From Goodfellowiella coeruleoviolacea (GTDB lineage: Bacteria > Actinomycetota > Actinomycetes > Mycobacteriales > Pseudonocardiaceae): a stretch of DNA of 43,932 nt. The position numbers and the translations under genes were made by a program. The notes under the pieces are model-generated. The model was not told the origin of the DNA, searched no databases, and saw only the letters and a program-made list of their open reading frames with translations. Shown one piece after another: positions 31,301 to 41,701 of this stretch. The stretch covers positions 1-43,932 of the forward strand of contig NZ_JAMTCK010000030.1 in assembly GCF_024171785.1 (NCBI RefSeq), given 5' to 3'. Numbering within the stretch: position 1 is the first letter of the stretch; the number at the start of each line of letters is the position of its first letter.

Positions 31301-34300
31301 GGCCACCCGCACCGATGTCGACGCGGTGCTGTCACTGCTCGCCCTTGACGAGCGCCCACATGCCGAGCACCCCGAACTCGCGGTCGGCCTCACCGACACC
31401 CTCACGCTGATCAAGACCCTCGCCGCGAACCTGCCCGCGACGGCCCGCTGGATCATGACGCGGGGTTGCCGTGACCGGCCCGCACAGGCCGCGGTCTGGG
31501 GCCTCGGCCACGTGGCCGGCCTCGAACACGCCGCACCTGGCGGCCTGGTCGACTGTGCCGACGACGCGTTCCTGCCGCACCTGCCGGCCGCGCTCGCGAG
31601 CGGCGAGGACCAGGCGTGTCTGGTGGCCGACGGCGTCCTCGGCCGCCGGATGGTGCACGCGCCCCTGGCCGACGCTGGCCCCGCGCAGCCGTGGATGCCC
31701 CGCGGCACGGTCCTGATAACCGGCGGTACCGGCGGCATCGGCGCGCACCTGGCCCGCTGGGCGGTCGCGAACGGCGCCGAGGGTCTCGTGCTCACCAGCC
31801 GTCAGGGCATCGCCGCCCGGGGCGCCGAGGAGCTGCGCGACGAGCTGACCGCGGCCGGCGTGGCGGTCACGGTCGCGGCCTGCGACGTGGCCGACCGGGA
31901 TGCCGTGGCCGCGGTGCTCGCCGACATCCCCGCCGAGCGGCCGCTCACCGCGGTGCTGCACGCGGCCGGCGTGGCCCGGCACACGGAACTGTCCGAACTG
32001 GACATCGACGAGCTGGCCGACGTGATGCGCGGCAAGACGTTGGGCGCGCGCTGGCTCGACGAGCTGACCGCGGAGCTGCCGCTCGACGCGTTCGTCCTCT
32101 TCTCCTCCGGTGCCGCCGCCTGGGGCGGTGCCACGCAGGGCGCTTACGCGGCCGCCAACACCTACCTCGACGCCCTCGCGACCGCGCGGCGCGCCCGCGG
32201 CCTGCCGGCCACCTCGATCGCGTGGGGCGCCTGGCAGTCCGACGGCATGGCCGAGGGAGCGGCACGCGAACTGATCCAGCGCCTCGGTCTGCGCCTCATG
32301 GCACCCGAGTCGGCCATCACGGCCCTGCGCGACGCCGTCGAGCACGCCGAAACCACCCTCGCGATCGCCGACATCGACTGGTCGCTCTTCGCGCCTGGCT
32401 ACCTGATGAGCCGGCGCCGGCCGCTCATCGAGGACATCGCCGAGGTCGCCGAAGCCCTCGCCGACGTGGGGGTGACCGTCGGCCCGGACTCGGGTCTGCG
32501 CGGCGAGTTGGCCGGGCTGCCCGCAGCCGATCGCCGTCGGCGGCTGATCGACGTGGTCCGCTCGGCCGCGGCGACCGTGCTGCGGCACGAGTCGGCTGAC
32601 GGCATCGCCGTCCACCGCTCCTTCCAGGAGTTGGGTTTCGACTCGCTCACCGCGGTCGAGCTGCGCAACGAACTGGCCCAGGCCACGGGCGTGCGCCTGC
32701 CGGCAACGCTGGTCTTCGACCACCCGAGCGTGCAGGACCTCGCCGCCCACCTCGACGAGCAACTGGGTGGTGGCACCGCGCAGGCCGTCGCCGTGGCGCA
32801 GGCCGCGCGCACCGGTGACGACCCGATCGTCATCGTGGGCATGGCCTGCCGCTATCCGGGCCACGTCACCGGTCCCGAGGACCTGTGGGAACTCGTTCGC
32901 GACGGGATCGACGCCATCGGATACGCGCCCGCTGATCGCGGCTGGGGCGCCGACGGCCGCGAGTTCACCGGCTTGGGCGGCTTCCTGGCCGAGGCCGGCG
33001 ACTTCGACGCCGAGTTCTTCGGCATCTCCCCGCGCGAGGCCGTGTCGATGGATCCGCAGCAGCGGCTGCTGCTGGAAACCGCCTGGGAGACCCTGGAACG
33101 CGCCGGCATCGACCCGGCCTCGTTGCGCGGCAGCCGCACCGGCGTCTTCGTGGGCGGCGCCGTGCAGGAATACGCCACCCTGTTGGTCAACTCGGCCGAG
33201 GGCGCGGCCGGGTACACCATGACCAGCTCTTCGGGCAGCGTGCTCTCCGGCCGCGTCTCCTACGCCCTGGGGCTGGAGGGGCCGGCCGTCACGGTTGACA
33301 CGGCGTGTTCGTCGTCGTTGGTCACGCTGCACCTGGCCGCGCAGGCGTTGCGCGGTGGCGAGTGCGATCTGGCGCTGGCCGGTGGCGTGACCGTGATGGC
33401 CACACCCGGCATCTTCCAGGAGTTCGGGCGGCAGGGCGGACTGGCGGGCGACGGCCGGTGCAAGTCGTTCGCTGACGCGGCCGACGGCACGGGCTGGGGT
33501 GAGGGCGTGGGGCTGCTCGCCTTGCAGCGACTGAGCGACGCGCGCCGCGACGGCCACCGGATCCTGGCGGTGGTGGCTGGTTCGGCGGTGAACCAGGACG
33601 GCGCGTCCAACGGCCTCACCGCACCCAACGGCCCGTCACAGCAGCGGGTGATCCGGGCCGCGCTGGCCGGCGCCGGGCTGGCACCGTCCGATGTGGACGT
33701 GGTGGAGGCGCACGGGACGGGTACGCGGCTGGGCGACCCGATCGAGGCGCAGGCCCTGCTGGCCACCTACGGGCAGGAGCGTTCGACGCCGCTGCTGCTG
33801 GGCTCGGTCAAGTCGAACATCGGGCACACCCAGGCCGCCGCGGGCGTGGCGGGGGTCATCAAGATGGTCCTGGCGATGCGGCACGGCGTGGTGCCGGCGA
33901 CGTTGCACGTGGACGAGCCGAGCCAGCAGGTGGACTGGTCCGCCGGGGCCGTGGAACTGGTGACCTCGGCGCGCCCCTGGCCCGCAACCGACCGACCGCG
34001 CCGGGCCGGGGTGTCCTCGTTCGGCATCAGCGGCACCAACGCGCACGTCATCCTCGAACAACCACCCGCGCCTGAGCCGCCACCGGTGGCGGGGGACCCG
34101 GCTGGTCCACTCGTTGTCTCGGCGCGGACGGCCACCGCGTTGGACGCCCAGATCTCCCGGGTGACGCAGTGGCTCGACGACAACCCGGACGTCCGCAGGG
34201 CCGACGTGGCCTGGTCGCTGGCGACCACCCGAGCGGCACTCGACCACCGCGCGTTCCTGCTCGACGGAACCTGGCAGCGGGGCACGGTGCTGCCGGGAGC

Positions 34301-37300
34301 GCTGGCGGTTCTCTTCACCGGCCAGGGCTCGCAGCACGCGGACATGGGCACACACCCGCTGCTCGCCGAGGAGTACGCCCGGGTGAGGGCGTTGTTCGAC
34401 CCCGCCGTCTTCGAGGGTGATCCGGATTCGACGGGGGTGGCTCAGCCCGCGGTGTTCGCCCTGCAGATCGCCCTGTGGTCGCTGTGGGAGTCGTGGGGTC
34501 TGCGGCCGGATCGGCTGATCGGGCATTCGGTGGGTGAGCTGGCCGCCGCCGTGGTGGCGGGGGTGTGGTCGTTGGAGGACGCCTGCCGGGTGGTGACCGC
34601 CCGAGCCCGGCTGATGCAGGCACTGCCGGCTGGCGGGGCGATGCTGGCCGTGGACCGACCGGTGACCGAGGTTCCTGACGCCGTCTCGATCGCCGCGGTC
34701 AACAGCCCCACCTCCACCGTCCTTTCCGGACCGGAGGCCGAGATCGACGCGATCGCCGAGACACTGCGGGAGTCCGGCGCGCGGGTGAAGCGGTTGCGGG
34801 TCTCGCACGCGTTCCACTCGGCCTTGATGGACCCCATGCTGGCCGACTTCGCCGCGGTGTTCGAGGACGTCCAGTTCCACCAACCCCGGATCCCGGTCAT
34901 CACCACCAGCGGCGCGGTCGGTGACATCACCACACCCCAGTACTGGGTGGACCAGGTGCGTGCCACGGTGTGCTTCGCCGACGCGGTGCGCACCGCCGTG
35001 GCCGACGGGGTGGACACGTTCCTGGAGATCGGCCCGGACGCCGTGCTCGCCCCGATGGCGCTCGAAACCGTTCCCGAGGTCGTCGCCGTCCCGTCCCTGC
35101 GCAAGGACCACGACCAGTTGACCACGGCCCTGGGCCGGATGTGGCTGGCCGGCTTCAACCCGGACTGGAGCGTGGTCCTGCCGCGCGGTGCGCACGTGGA
35201 CCTGCCGACCTACGCGTTCCAGCACGAGCGCTTCTGGGTCACGCCCGCGCCCGCGAACAGTGCGGGCAACGGTCCCGACGCCGAGCTGTGGCAGGCCATC
35301 GAAACCAGCGATGTGGTCGCTCTCGCGGCCGAGCTGGGCATTCCCGACCAGTCCCTCACCGCGGTGGTGCCGGCGCTCTCCGCCTGGCGGGCCCGCCGGC
35401 AGGAGCGGGCCACCGTGGACAGCTGGCGGTACACGGTCACCTGGCGGCCGGTCTCCCTGCCGCGATCCCCGCGGTTGGCCGGCCGCTGGCTGGTCGTGGT
35501 CCCCGAGGGCGTTGACCCCTCGGCCGTGACCGAGGCACTGACCGGCGCGGAGGTGCGCACCCTCGTCGCGACCGGGGACTGGACCGAGCACCTCGACGCC
35601 GACGCCGTGTTCTCGCTGCTCGCGCTCGACACCCGACCCCACCCCGAGCACCCCGAGCTGACCCGCGGCCTGGCCGACACCCTCCGCCTCGAACAGGCAC
35701 TGCGCCGCACCGGATCGCCGGCGACCCGGTGGCTGCTCACCCGCGGCGCCGACAGCGACCCGGAGCACGCCGCCGTGTGGGGTCTCGGGCAGGTGGCGAG
35801 CCTGGAACACCCGCAGGGCTGGGGCGGTCTGGTCGACTGCGCCGACGACGCCGGCCTTCGCTACCTCGCGGCGGCGCTCACCAGCGGTGAGGACCAGCTG
35901 CGGTTGAGCGCTGACGGTGTGCTGGCCCGGCGGTTGCGCCACGCCCGGCCCGAGGATCCGGCCGCCGCGCCCTGGAGTCCGCGCGGCACCGTCCTCATCA
36001 CGGGCGGCACCGGCGGCCTCGGCGCGCACCTGGCCCGGTGGGCGGCCGAGCACGGTGCGGAGCGCCTCGTCCTCACCAGCCGGCGGGGTATCGCCACACC
36101 GGGCGCCGAGGCGCTGCGCGACGAGCTGACCGCGACCGGGGTGGCGGTCACCGTGGCCGCGTGCGACGTGGCCGACCGCGACGCCCTGGCCGCGCTGCTC
36201 GCCGAGCACCCGCCGAACGCCGTGCTGCACGCGGCCGGCGTGGCCCCGTACGCCGACCTGGGGCTCATCGGGCCGGCCGAACTGGCCACGGCGTTGCGGG
36301 GCAAGGCGATCGGCGCGCGCTGGCTCGACGAGCTGACCGCGGAGCTGCCGCTCGACGCGTTCGTCCTCTTCTCCTCCGGTGCCGCCGCCTGGGGCGGTGC
36401 CACGCAGGGCGCTTACGCGGCGGCCAACGCCTACCTGGACGCCCTCGCGACCGCGCGGCACGCCCGCGGCCTGCCCGTCACCTCGATCGCCTGGGGCGGC
36501 TGGGACGGTCCCGGCATGAGCGCCGACGCCGACCACGCCGCCCTGGCCCGTCGCGGCCTGCGCCTCATGGACCCGGCACTGGCCCTGACCGTGCTGGCCC
36601 GCACCGTTGGCTCAGGCGTGTCGCACCTGGTCGTGACCGACATGGACTGGGCGAAGTTCGCGCCGGGGTATGCCGTGGCCCGCCGCCGCCCGCTGATCGA
36701 GGACATCCCCGAGGCCGCCTCGGCCCTGGCCGACCAGGGTGACAGCGCTCCGGGCGCGGGCGAGGAGCTGCGCGACCGGCTCGCCCCGCTGCGCCCGGCT
36801 GACCGCCGCGACCAGCTCACCCAGTGGGTCCGCGCCGAGGCAGCCGAGGTCCTCGGGCACCACGACCCGGCCGGCATCCCGGCCGGTCGGCCCTTCCAGG
36901 AGCTGGGTTTCGACTCGCTCACCGCGGTCGAGCTGCGCAACCGCATCGCCCGGGGCAGCGGCCTGCGCCCGCCCGCCACGATGGTCTTCGACCACCCGAC
37001 CCCGGCCGCCCTGGCCGACTTCCTGCTCGCCGAACTGTTCGGCGCGCAGCCGACCGAGGCCGAGACCACGGCGCCCGTCCCGGTCGCCGACGACCCGGTC
37101 GTCATCGTGGGCATGGCCTGTCGCTACCCGGGTGGCGTGCGCACGCCCGACGACCTGTGGCGGCTCGTCGCTGAGCAACGCGACGCGGTGGGCCCGGTTC
37201 CGGCCGACCGCGGCTGGCAGAGCTGGCCGGGCGACGCGGGCGGCGCCGGTGGCTTCCTGCACGACGTGGCCTCGTTCGACGCCGCGTTCTTCGGCATCTC

Positions 37301-40300
37301 GCCGCGCGAGGCCCTCGCCATGGACCCGCAGCAGCGGATCCTGCTGGAGACCGCGTACGAGGCACTGGAATCGGCCGGAACCGGCCCGGCGGGCCTGCGC
37401 GGCAGTCGGACCGGCGTGTTCGTGGGCGGCACCGTCCAGGAGTACGCGCCGGTCCTGGTCAACTCGCCCGAGGGCGGCAGCGGGTACACCGCCACGGGCG
37501 CGTCGTCGAGCGTGATGTCCGGCCGCATCAACTACGTCTTCGGCTTCGAGGGCCCGGCCGTCACCATTGACACGGCCTGTTCCTCGTCGCTGGTGTCGAT
37601 GCACCTGGCCGCGCAGGCGCTGCGGGCGGGGGAGTGCGACCTGGCGCTGGCCGGCGGCGTGGCCGTGATGGTCACCCCGGGCGCGTTCGCCGAGTTCGGC
37701 AAGCAGGGCGCCATCGCGGGTGACGGCCGCTGCAAGGCGTTCTCGGACAGCGCCGACGGCACCGGCTGGGCCGAGGGTGTTGGCCTGCTCGTGCTGGAGC
37801 GCCGCTCCGACGCCGAACGCCACGGCCACCCCGTCCTGGCCGTGCTGCGCGGCTCGGCCGTCAACTCCGACGGCACGTCCAGCGGCCTGACCGCGCCGAA
37901 CGGCCCCTCCCAGCAGCGGGTCATCCGGGCGGCGCTGCGCGCCGCGGGGCTGGCACCGTCCGAAGTGGACGCCGTCGAGGCGCACGGCACCGGCACGACG
38001 CTGGGCGACCCGATCGAGGCGCAGGCGGTGCTCGCCACCTACGGCCAGGACCGCGCCGAGCCGCTCTACCTCGGCTCGATCAAGTCGAACATCGGCCACG
38101 CGCAGCACGCGGCCGGCATCGCCGGGGTCATCAAGATGGTCCAGGCCATGCGGCACGGTGTGCTGCCCGCGACCCTGCACGTGACCCAGCCGAGCAGCGA
38201 GGTCGACTGGTCGTCCGGCGCGGTCGAACTGCTCACCGAGGCCCGGCCCTGGCCCGCCGTTGACCGGCCGCGTCGGGCCGCTGTCTCGGGCTTCGGCATG
38301 AGCGGCACCAACGCGCACGTCATCCTGGAACAGCCGCCCGCGTCGCCCGTGCCGCCGCCCGCCCCCAGCGGGCCACTGCCGTTCGTGCTCGGCGCGCACT
38401 CCGAGCAGGCGCTCACCGAGGTGGCCGCGGCACTGGCCGCCACGTCGTTCCCGCCGGCCGACCTGGCCGCCACGCTCGCGGTCGCGGCACGCTCGCACCT
38501 GGCGCACCGCGCCGTGGTGGTGGCCGACGGCACCGACGACCTCGCCGCCGGGCTGCGCTCGCTCGCGCGCGGACAGGCCAGCGCGGACCTGGTTCGCGGC
38601 GTCACCCGCGAGCAGGGCCGCATCGCCTTCGTCTTCCCCGGGCAGGGCGCGCAGTGGCAGGGCATGGGCCGCGAGCTGTGGGCCAGCTCGCCGGTGTTCG
38701 CCGAGTGGATGAGCCGCTGCGCCGAGGCCCTCGCCCCGTACGTGGACTGGGAGCTGCGTGAGATGGTCGAGACCGGCCCCGGCGCGGCGGTCGACGTGGT
38801 GCAGCCGGTCTCCTGGGCGGTCATGGTGTCGCTCGCCGCGCTCTGGCGCGCCGCCGGTGTCGAACCCGACGCCGTGGTGGGCCACTCCCAGGGTGAGATC
38901 GCCGCGGCCGTCGTGACGGGCGCGCTCACCCTCGACGAGGGCGCCCGCATCGTGGCCTCGCGCAGCAAGGTGATCGGCGCGACCCTGTCCGGCCGGGGCG
39001 GCATGGTCTCGGTCACCCTCGACGAGGAGGCGGTGGTCGCGCGGATCGCGCCCTGGGCCGGCCGCGTCTCGCTGGCGGCGGCCAACAGCCCGGAGTCCAC
39101 CGTGGTCGCGGGTGAGCCGGAGGCGCTGCGGGAGTTCCTCGACGCGTGCGCCGAGGACGGGATCCGGACCCGCCGCATCGCCGTCGACTACGCCTCGCAC
39201 ACCGCCCAGGTCGACGCCCTGGAGGCGGCCGTCACCGGGGCCCTCGCCGGCCTCGCGCCGGTCACCGCGCCGATCGCGTTCTGCTCCAGCGTCACCGGCG
39301 ACGTCCTCGACACGGCCGCGCTCGACGCCGCCTACTGGTTCCGCAACCTGCGCTCGACCGTGCGCTTCCGCGACGCCGTGGAGACGCTGATCGACACGGG
39401 GCACACGGTCTTCGTCGAGGTCAGCTCGCATCCCGTGCTCGCCGTGGCGGTCGACGCCACGGCGGGCGGCCGGGACGCGGCGGTCACCACGACCGGCTCG
39501 CTGCGCCGCGACGACGGTGGCCTCGGCCGGTTCGCGCGCTCGCTGGCCGAGGTGTGGGTGGCCGGCGTGGCTGTCGACTGGCCGGCGCTGCTCCCCGACG
39601 GGCGTCGGGTCGCGCTGCCGCCCTACCCGTTCCAGCGCCGCCGCTTCTGGCTGGACGCGGCCCTCCCGTCCGCGCGCGGCGCCGACCCGGCGGACGAGCG
39701 GTTCTGGTCGCTCGTCGAGTCGGGGGCCCTCGCGGCCGAGCTGGACGTGCCCGCCGAGGCCCCGCTGTCCGAGCTGCTGCCCGCCCTGTCCGGCTGGCAC
39801 GAGCGGGCGCGGCGCGGTTCGGTGGCCGACCGCTGGCGCTACCGGCTGGTCTGGAAGGCACTCGCGGACACGGCCCCCGGACTGCTCTCCGGCAGCTGGC
39901 TCGTCCTGGGCCAGGCCGCCGGACCGGACATCGCGCACGCGCTCGCAGCGGCCGGCGCGACGGTGATCACCGAGCCGAGCCAGGCCACGCAGGAGCTGGC
40001 CGGCATCCTCGTGGCGCCCGCCGACCCGAGGGACACCGTCCTGCTCACCCAGGCGCTCGACAAGGCCGGGCTGGGCGCGCCGCGCTGGTATCTCACCCGC
40101 GACGCCGCCGACCGCCCCGACCAGGCCCAGATCCGTGCCATCGCCCAGGTCGCCGGCCTCGAACAGCCGCAGACCCACGGCGGTGTCGTCGACCTCGGGC
40201 CCGGCGGTGTCGCGCGGCTCGCGGCCGCCCTCACCGCCGGCCAGGACGAGGTGCGCGCCACCGGGGCCGGCCTGTTCGCCCGCCGGCTCACCCGCGCCCC

Positions 40301-41654
40301 GCTCGGCGCGGCACCCCGCACCCGGATCTGGCGGCCGCACGGCACGGTCCTCATCACCGGCGGCACCGGCGGCATCGGCGCGCACCTGGCCCGCTGGGCC
40401 GCCGACCAGGGCGCCGACCACCTGCTCCTGGTCGGGCGGCGCGGTGACCGGGCGCCCGGCGCGGCCGAGCTGCGCGACGAACTGTCCGCCCGCGGCGTGC
40501 GGGTCACCGTGGCGGCCTGCGACACGGCCGACCGCGCCGCCGTGGCCGACCTGCTCGCGGGCATCCCCGAGGAGCACCCGCTCACGGCCGTGCTGCACGC
40601 GGCCGGCACCGGTGGCGGTTACGCCGAGCTGACCGGACTAGACCCGGACGATCTCGACGCCACGGCCGCCGGGAAGGTCGACGGCGCGCGGCACCTCGAC
40701 GAGCTGACGGCCGGCCTCGACCTCGACGCGTTCGTGCTGTTCTCGTCGGGCGCCGCGGTGTGGGGCAGCGCCGGCCAGGCCGCGTACGCGGCGGCCAACG
40801 CGTACCTGGACGCCCTCGCGGCCGAGCGGCGCGCCCGCGGCCGGACCGCCACCTGCATCGCGTGGGGCGCCTGGGGTTCCGGCGGCATGCTCAGCGCCGA
40901 CAGCGCGGCCGGTGAGCGGCTGGCCCGCCTCGGCGTGCGCATGATGGACCCGGCGCCCGCGATCGCCGCCCTGGTGCAGGCCGTCGAGCACGACGAAACC
41001 ACGCTCACCGTGGCCGACTTCGACTGGGAGCGGTTCGCACCCGGATACACGATGACGCGTCGCCGCACGCTCATCGCGGACATCCCCGAAGCCGCCGCGG
41101 CCCTGGCCGGCGACGGGGAGCAGCCCGCCGCGGCGAGCGGCACCGACCTGCGCGACTCGCTGGCGGGGCTCACCGACTACGAGCGCCGCGCCCTGCTCGT
41201 CGAGGTGCTGCGCGAGGAGATCGCCGCGGTCCTCGGCCACGACGATCCCGCCGAGATCCGGGAGGACCTGCCCTTCACCGATCTCGGGTTCGACTCGCTC
41301 ACCGCCATGGAGCTGCGCAACCGGCTCACCGCCCGAGCCGGCGTCAAGCTGCGGGCCACGCTCGTCTTCGACTTCCCGACCACCGAGGCGCTCGCCGGCC
41401 ACCTGCTGTCCACAATGGACATGAAGGACGCGGCGCCCGCCCGCGAGCTGGCCGGTGCCGAGGACATCGACCGCGAGCTGGACCGGATCGAGCGCGCCCT
41501 GCCCTCGGTGGGCGGGGGCGCCGCGGCCGACGCGCTCGGCGACCGGCTGCGCCGGATGCTCGCCACGCTCAACGCGGGCCACGCCACCGCCCTCGACGAC
41601 GTCAGCGACGACGAGCTGTTCGACTTCATCGACCGCGATCTCGGGGTGTCCTGA
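28392..41654 (+). CDS. Type I modular PKS subunit with three ketoreducing modules (gene 4; M7-M9)
   Basis: 4420-residue subunit. The N-terminal docking helix contains [16 protein letters not shown], a different subtype from the YLKKVAADL-type helices of genes 2 and 5 and the related helix of gene 3. It resembles N-termini of the ALRASLKENE type known from some macrolide PKSs. Three KS-AT-KR-ACP modules follow, with malonyl, malonyl and methylmalonyl AT motifs. All three KRs carry the Trp fingerprint of A1 type, so three hydroxyls of the same (L) configuration are expected. Each KR is followed by a nearly identical linker (APGY, then RRR, then LI.DI.EA), suggesting the modules arose by duplication. 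The C-terminal docking region begins near 41440 and ends [16 protein letters not shown] 47-bp gap leads to gene 5. The annotated start is shorter than the longest possible ORF (GTG 28263). Confidence 0.95.
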   Translation: MDSAAGSEVSVTEAVNALRASLLENERLRKQNQKLLAAAAEPIAVVGMAGRYPAGANDLDGLWRLLLDETDAMTEPPTNRGWELWNSSIDGVGAFLDDIAGFDAAFFGISPREAVSMDPQQRVLLEAVWAALENAAIVPSSLRGSRTGVFVGGTPQEYGALLTRSPELNDGYGVTGVPASVLSGRVSYVLGLEGPTLTVDTACSSSLVALHLAVQSLRNGECDLALGAGVLLLSSPAIWDEFARQRGLAGDGRCKSFADTADGTGWGEGVGVLVLERLSDARRNGHQILALLRGSAVNSDGASNGLTAPNGPSQQRVIRAALANAGLTPSDVDVVEAHGTGTKLGDPIEAQAVLATYGQQRERPLLLGSIKSNIGHLQAAAGVTSVIKVILSLRHGVVPASLHIETPSREVDWTAGSVELVTSARPWPATGRPWRAGVSSFGISGTNAHVIVEQAPPAAEPEPRRADVTGLPLVVSARSRAALDAQLARLDTWLATHPDVPAVDVLWTAATGRAALEHRAYRLGLDQPWQTGLEPGQGGIGLLFTGQGSQHPDMGTHPLLAEEYARVKALFDPAVFEGDPDSTGVAQPAVFALQIALWTLWESWGLRPDRLIGHSVGELAAAVVAGIWSLEDACRVVTARARLMQALPAGGAMLAVDRPVTDVPESISIAAVNSPTSTVLSGPEAEIDAIAETLRESGARVKRLRVSHAFHSALMEPMLADFAAVFEDVEFHEPRIPVITTSGAGGDITTPQYWVDQVRATVCFADAVRAAITDGVDTFLEIGPDAVLTPMVAEVDDTVVAIPAQRKDHDQLHDALGRMWQRGFDPEWTEILPRGVHADLPTYAFEHRPYWVTLAAEDDRVDPADAELWQAIESGDVAALAAELGIPDQPLTTVVPALSAWRARRHQRAVSDSWRYHLVWKPVPTAGAPAPTGRWLIVVPEGVDASPVAEALAGAAVDTLVATGDWADRLATRTDVDAVLSLLALDERPHAEHPELAVGLTDTLTLIKTLAANLPATARWIMTRGCRDRPAQAAVWGLGHVAGLEHAAPGGLVDCADDAFLPHLPAALASGEDQACLVADGVLGRRMVHAPLADAGPAQPWMPRGTVLITGGTGGIGAHLARWAVANGAEGLVLTSRQGIAARGAEELRDELTAAGVAVTVAACDVADRDAVAAVLADIPAERPLTAVLHAAGVARHTELSELDIDELADVMRGKTLGARWLDELTAELPLDAFVLFSSGAAAWGGATQGAYAAANTYLDALATARRARGLPATSIAWGAWQSDGMAEGAARELIQRLGLRLMAPESAITALRDAVEHAETTLAIADIDWSLFAPGYLMSRRRPLIEDIAEVAEALADVGVTVGPDSGLRGELAGLPAADRRRRLIDVVRSAAATVLRHESADGIAVHRSFQELGFDSLTAVELRNELAQATGVRLPATLVFDHPSVQDLAAHLDEQLGGGTAQAVAVAQAARTGDDPIVIVGMACRYPGHVTGPEDLWELVRDGIDAIGYAPADRGWGADGREFTGLGGFLAEAGDFDAEFFGISPREAVSMDPQQRLLLETAWETLERAGIDPASLRGSRTGVFVGGAVQEYATLLVNSAEGAAGYTMTSSSGSVLSGRVSYALGLEGPAVTVDTACSSSLVTLHLAAQALRGGECDLALAGGVTVMATPGIFQEFGRQGGLAGDGRCKSFADAADGTGWGEGVGLLALQRLSDARRDGHRILAVVAGSAVNQDGASNGLTAPNGPSQQRVIRAALAGAGLAPSDVDVVEAHGTGTRLGDPIEAQALLATYGQERSTPLLLGSVKSNIGHTQAAAGVAGVIKMVLAMRHGVVPATLHVDEPSQQVDWSAGAVELVTSARPWPATDRPRRAGVSSFGISGTNAHVILEQPPAPEPPPVAGDPAGPLVVSARTATALDAQISRVTQWLDDNPDVRRADVAWSLATTRAALDHRAFLLDGTWQRGTVLPGALAVLFTGQGSQHADMGTHPLLAEEYARVRALFDPAVFEGDPDSTGVAQPAVFALQIALWSLWESWGLRPDRLIGHSVGELAAAVVAGVWSLEDACRVVTARARLMQALPAGGAMLAVDRPVTEVPDAVSIAAVNSPTSTVLSGPEAEIDAIAETLRESGARVKRLRVSHAFHSALMDPMLADFAAVFEDVQFHQPRIPVITTSGAVGDITTPQYWVDQVRATVCFADAVRTAVADGVDTFLEIGPDAVLAPMALETVPEVVAVPSLRKDHDQLTTALGRMWLAGFNPDWSVVLPRGAHVDLPTYAFQHERFWVTPAPANSAGNGPDAELWQAIETSDVVALAAELGIPDQSLTAVVPALSAWRARRQERATVDSWRYTVTWRPVSLPRSPRLAGRWLVVVPEGVDPSAVTEALTGAEVRTLVATGDWTEHLDADAVFSLLALDTRPHPEHPELTRGLADTLRLEQALRRTGSPATRWLLTRGADSDPEHAAVWGLGQVASLEHPQGWGGLVDCADDAGLRYLAAALTSGEDQLRLSADGVLARRLRHARPEDPAAAPWSPRGTVLITGGTGGLGAHLARWAAEHGAERLVLTSRRGIATPGAEALRDELTATGVAVTVAACDVADRDALAALLAEHPPNAVLHAAGVAPYADLGLIGPAELATALRGKAIGARWLDELTAELPLDAFVLFSSGAAAWGGATQGAYAAANAYLDALATARHARGLPVTSIAWGGWDGPGMSADADHAALARRGLRLMDPALALTVLARTVGSGVSHLVVTDMDWAKFAPGYAVARRRPLIEDIPEAASALADQGDSAPGAGEELRDRLAPLRPADRRDQLTQWVRAEAAEVLGHHDPAGIPAGRPFQELGFDSLTAVELRNRIARGSGLRPPATMVFDHPTPAALADFLLAELFGAQPTEAETTAPVPVADDPVVIVGMACRYPGGVRTPDDLWRLVAEQRDAVGPVPADRGWQSWPGDAGGAGGFLHDVASFDAAFFGISPREALAMDPQQRILLETAYEALESAGTGPAGLRGSRTGVFVGGTVQEYAPVLVNSPEGGSGYTATGASSSVMSGRINYVFGFEGPAVTIDTACSSSLVSMHLAAQALRAGECDLALAGGVAVMVTPGAFAEFGKQGAIAGDGRCKAFSDSADGTGWAEGVGLLVLERRSDAERHGHPVLAVLRGSAVNSDGTSSGLTAPNGPSQQRVIRAALRAAGLAPSEVDAVEAHGTGTTLGDPIEAQAVLATYGQDRAEPLYLGSIKSNIGHAQHAAGIAGVIKMVQAMRHGVLPATLHVTQPSSEVDWSSGAVELLTEARPWPAVDRPRRAAVSGFGMSGTNAHVILEQPPASPVPPPAPSGPLPFVLGAHSEQALTEVAAALAATSFPPADLAATLAVAARSHLAHRAVVVADGTDDLAAGLRSLARGQASADLVRGVTREQGRIAFVFPGQGAQWQGMGRELWASSPVFAEWMSRCAEALAPYVDWELREMVETGPGAAVDVVQPVSWAVMVSLAALWRAAGVEPDAVVGHSQGEIAAAVVTGALTLDEGARIVASRSKVIGATLSGRGGMVSVTLDEEAVVARIAPWAGRVSLAAANSPESTVVAGEPEALREFLDACAEDGIRTRRIAVDYASHTAQVDALEAAVTGALAGLAPVTAPIAFCSSVTGDVLDTAALDAAYWFRNLRSTVRFRDAVETLIDTGHTVFVEVSSHPVLAVAVDATAGGRDAAVTTTGSLRRDDGGLGRFARSLAEVWVAGVAVDWPALLPDGRRVALPPYPFQRRRFWLDAALPSARGADPADERFWSLVESGALAAELDVPAEAPLSELLPALSGWHERARRGSVADRWRYRLVWKALADTAPGLLSGSWLVLGQAAGPDIAHALAAAGATVITEPSQATQELAGILVAPADPRDTVLLTQALDKAGLGAPRWYLTRDAADRPDQAQIRAIAQVAGLEQPQTHGGVVDLGPGGVARLAAALTAGQDEVRATGAGLFARRLTRAPLGAAPRTRIWRPHGTVLITGGTGGIGAHLARWAADQGADHLLLVGRRGDRAPGAAELRDELSARGVRVTVAACDTADRAAVADLLAGIPEEHPLTAVLHAAGTGGGYAELTGLDPDDLDATAAGKVDGARHLDELTAGLDLDAFVLFSSGAAVWGSAGQAAYAAANAYLDALAAERRARGRTATCIAWGAWGSGGMLSADSAAGERLARLGVRMMDPAPAIAALVQAVEHDETTLTVADFDWERFAPGYTMTRRRTLIADIPEAAAALAGDGEQPAAASGTDLRDSLAGLTDYERRALLVEVLREEIAAVLGHDDPAEIREDLPFTDLGFDSLTAMELRNRLTARAGVKLRATLVFDFPTTEALAGHLLSTMDMKDAAPARELAGAEDIDRELDRIERALPSVGGGAAADALGDRLRRMLATLNAGHATALDDVSDDELFDFIDRDLGVS
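30052..30942 (+). repeat. AT repeat copy 2 (module M7)
   Basis: Shares long near-identical DNA with copy 3 from the [14 protein letters not shown] segment onward and with copy 1 from GHSVGE onward. T- and G-ending codons (ttg, gtg, ggt, gat) are more frequent here than in flanking KS and KR sequence. It encodes a malonyl-type AT. Confidence 0.85.
32043..32152 (+). repeat. KR core repeat copy 1 (M7)
   Basis: About 110 bases covering the segment from [13 protein letters not shown] to the catalytic Tyr region are identical to 36312-36421, including synonymous positions. Flanking KR sequence is less similar. Confidence 0.85.
34344..35225 (+). repeat. AT repeat copy 3 (module M8)
   Basis: Third copy of the AT repeat. 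It tracks copy 2 until about the [11 protein letters not shown] segment (near 35050), after which the protein diverges ([16 protein letters not shown] versus [16 protein letters not shown]). This places a probable conversion boundary there. Confidence 0.8.
36312..36421 (+). repeat. KR core repeat copy 2 (M8)
   Basis: Partner of 32043-32152. Identity through silent sites points to recent gene conversion between neighbouring modules rather than selection on protein sequence. Confidence 0.85.
37089..41410 (+). other. PKS module M9: KS-AT(methylmalonyl)-KR(A1)-ACP
   Basis: KS: Cys codon 37578-37580; the usual DGASNG loop reads DGTSSG. AT: Ser codon 38886-38888 in GHSQGE, DVVQP upstream, and YASH at 39189-39200, all methylmalonyl-CoA features. 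A dimerisation element ([17 protein letters not shown]) follows from about 39690. KR: GGTGGIG loop near 40360, Trp codon 40761-40763, Tyr codon 40785-40787, Gln three residues before the Tyr, no LDD, so A1 (alpha-methyl not epimerised, L-hydroxy). ACP Ser codon 41295-41297 in [11 protein letters not shown]. Confidence 0.93.
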
Positions 41655-41689
41655 CCGACCGGCGACGACCCTGCCCGACGCACGCAGAC

Positions 41690-41695
41690 AGGAAG
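41690..41695 (+). promoter_or_regulatory. Ribosome binding site of gene 5
   Basis: AGGAAG lies six bases before the ATG at 41702. The 47-bp gap (41655-41701) shows no other element. Confidence 0.75.
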
Positions 41696-41701
41696 CACCA
41701 C

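Larger units (their letters stand above)
28512..32760 (+). other. PKS module M7: KS-AT(malonyl)-KR(A1)-ACP
   Basis: KS: Cys203 (codon 28998-29000); its N-terminal motif reads GMAGRYPAG instead of the usual [11 protein letters not shown]: Ser codon 30234-30236 in GHSVGE, and HAFH at 30513-30524 for malonyl-CoA. A dimerisation element ([20 protein letters not shown]) follows from about 30985. KR: GGTGGIG loop near 31722, no LDD, Trp codon 32121-32123 eight residues before Tyr codon 32145-32147, Gln rather than His three residues before the Tyr, so A1. ACP Ser codon 32643-32645 in [11 protein letters not shown]. Confidence 0.93.
32817..37035 (+). other. PKS module M8: KS-AT(malonyl)-KR(A1)-ACP
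   Basis: KS: Cys codon 33306-33308. AT: Ser codon 34527-34529 in GHSVGE, and HAFH at 34806-34817 for malonyl-CoA; nearly identical to the M7 AT. A dimerisation element follows from about 35280. KR: GGTGGLG loop near 36003, Trp codon 36390-36392, Tyr codon 36414-36416, Gln three residues before the Tyr, no LDD, so A1; the core is identical at DNA level to the M7 KR over about 110 bp. ACP Ser codon 36915-36917 in [11 protein letters not shown]. Confidence 0.93.
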
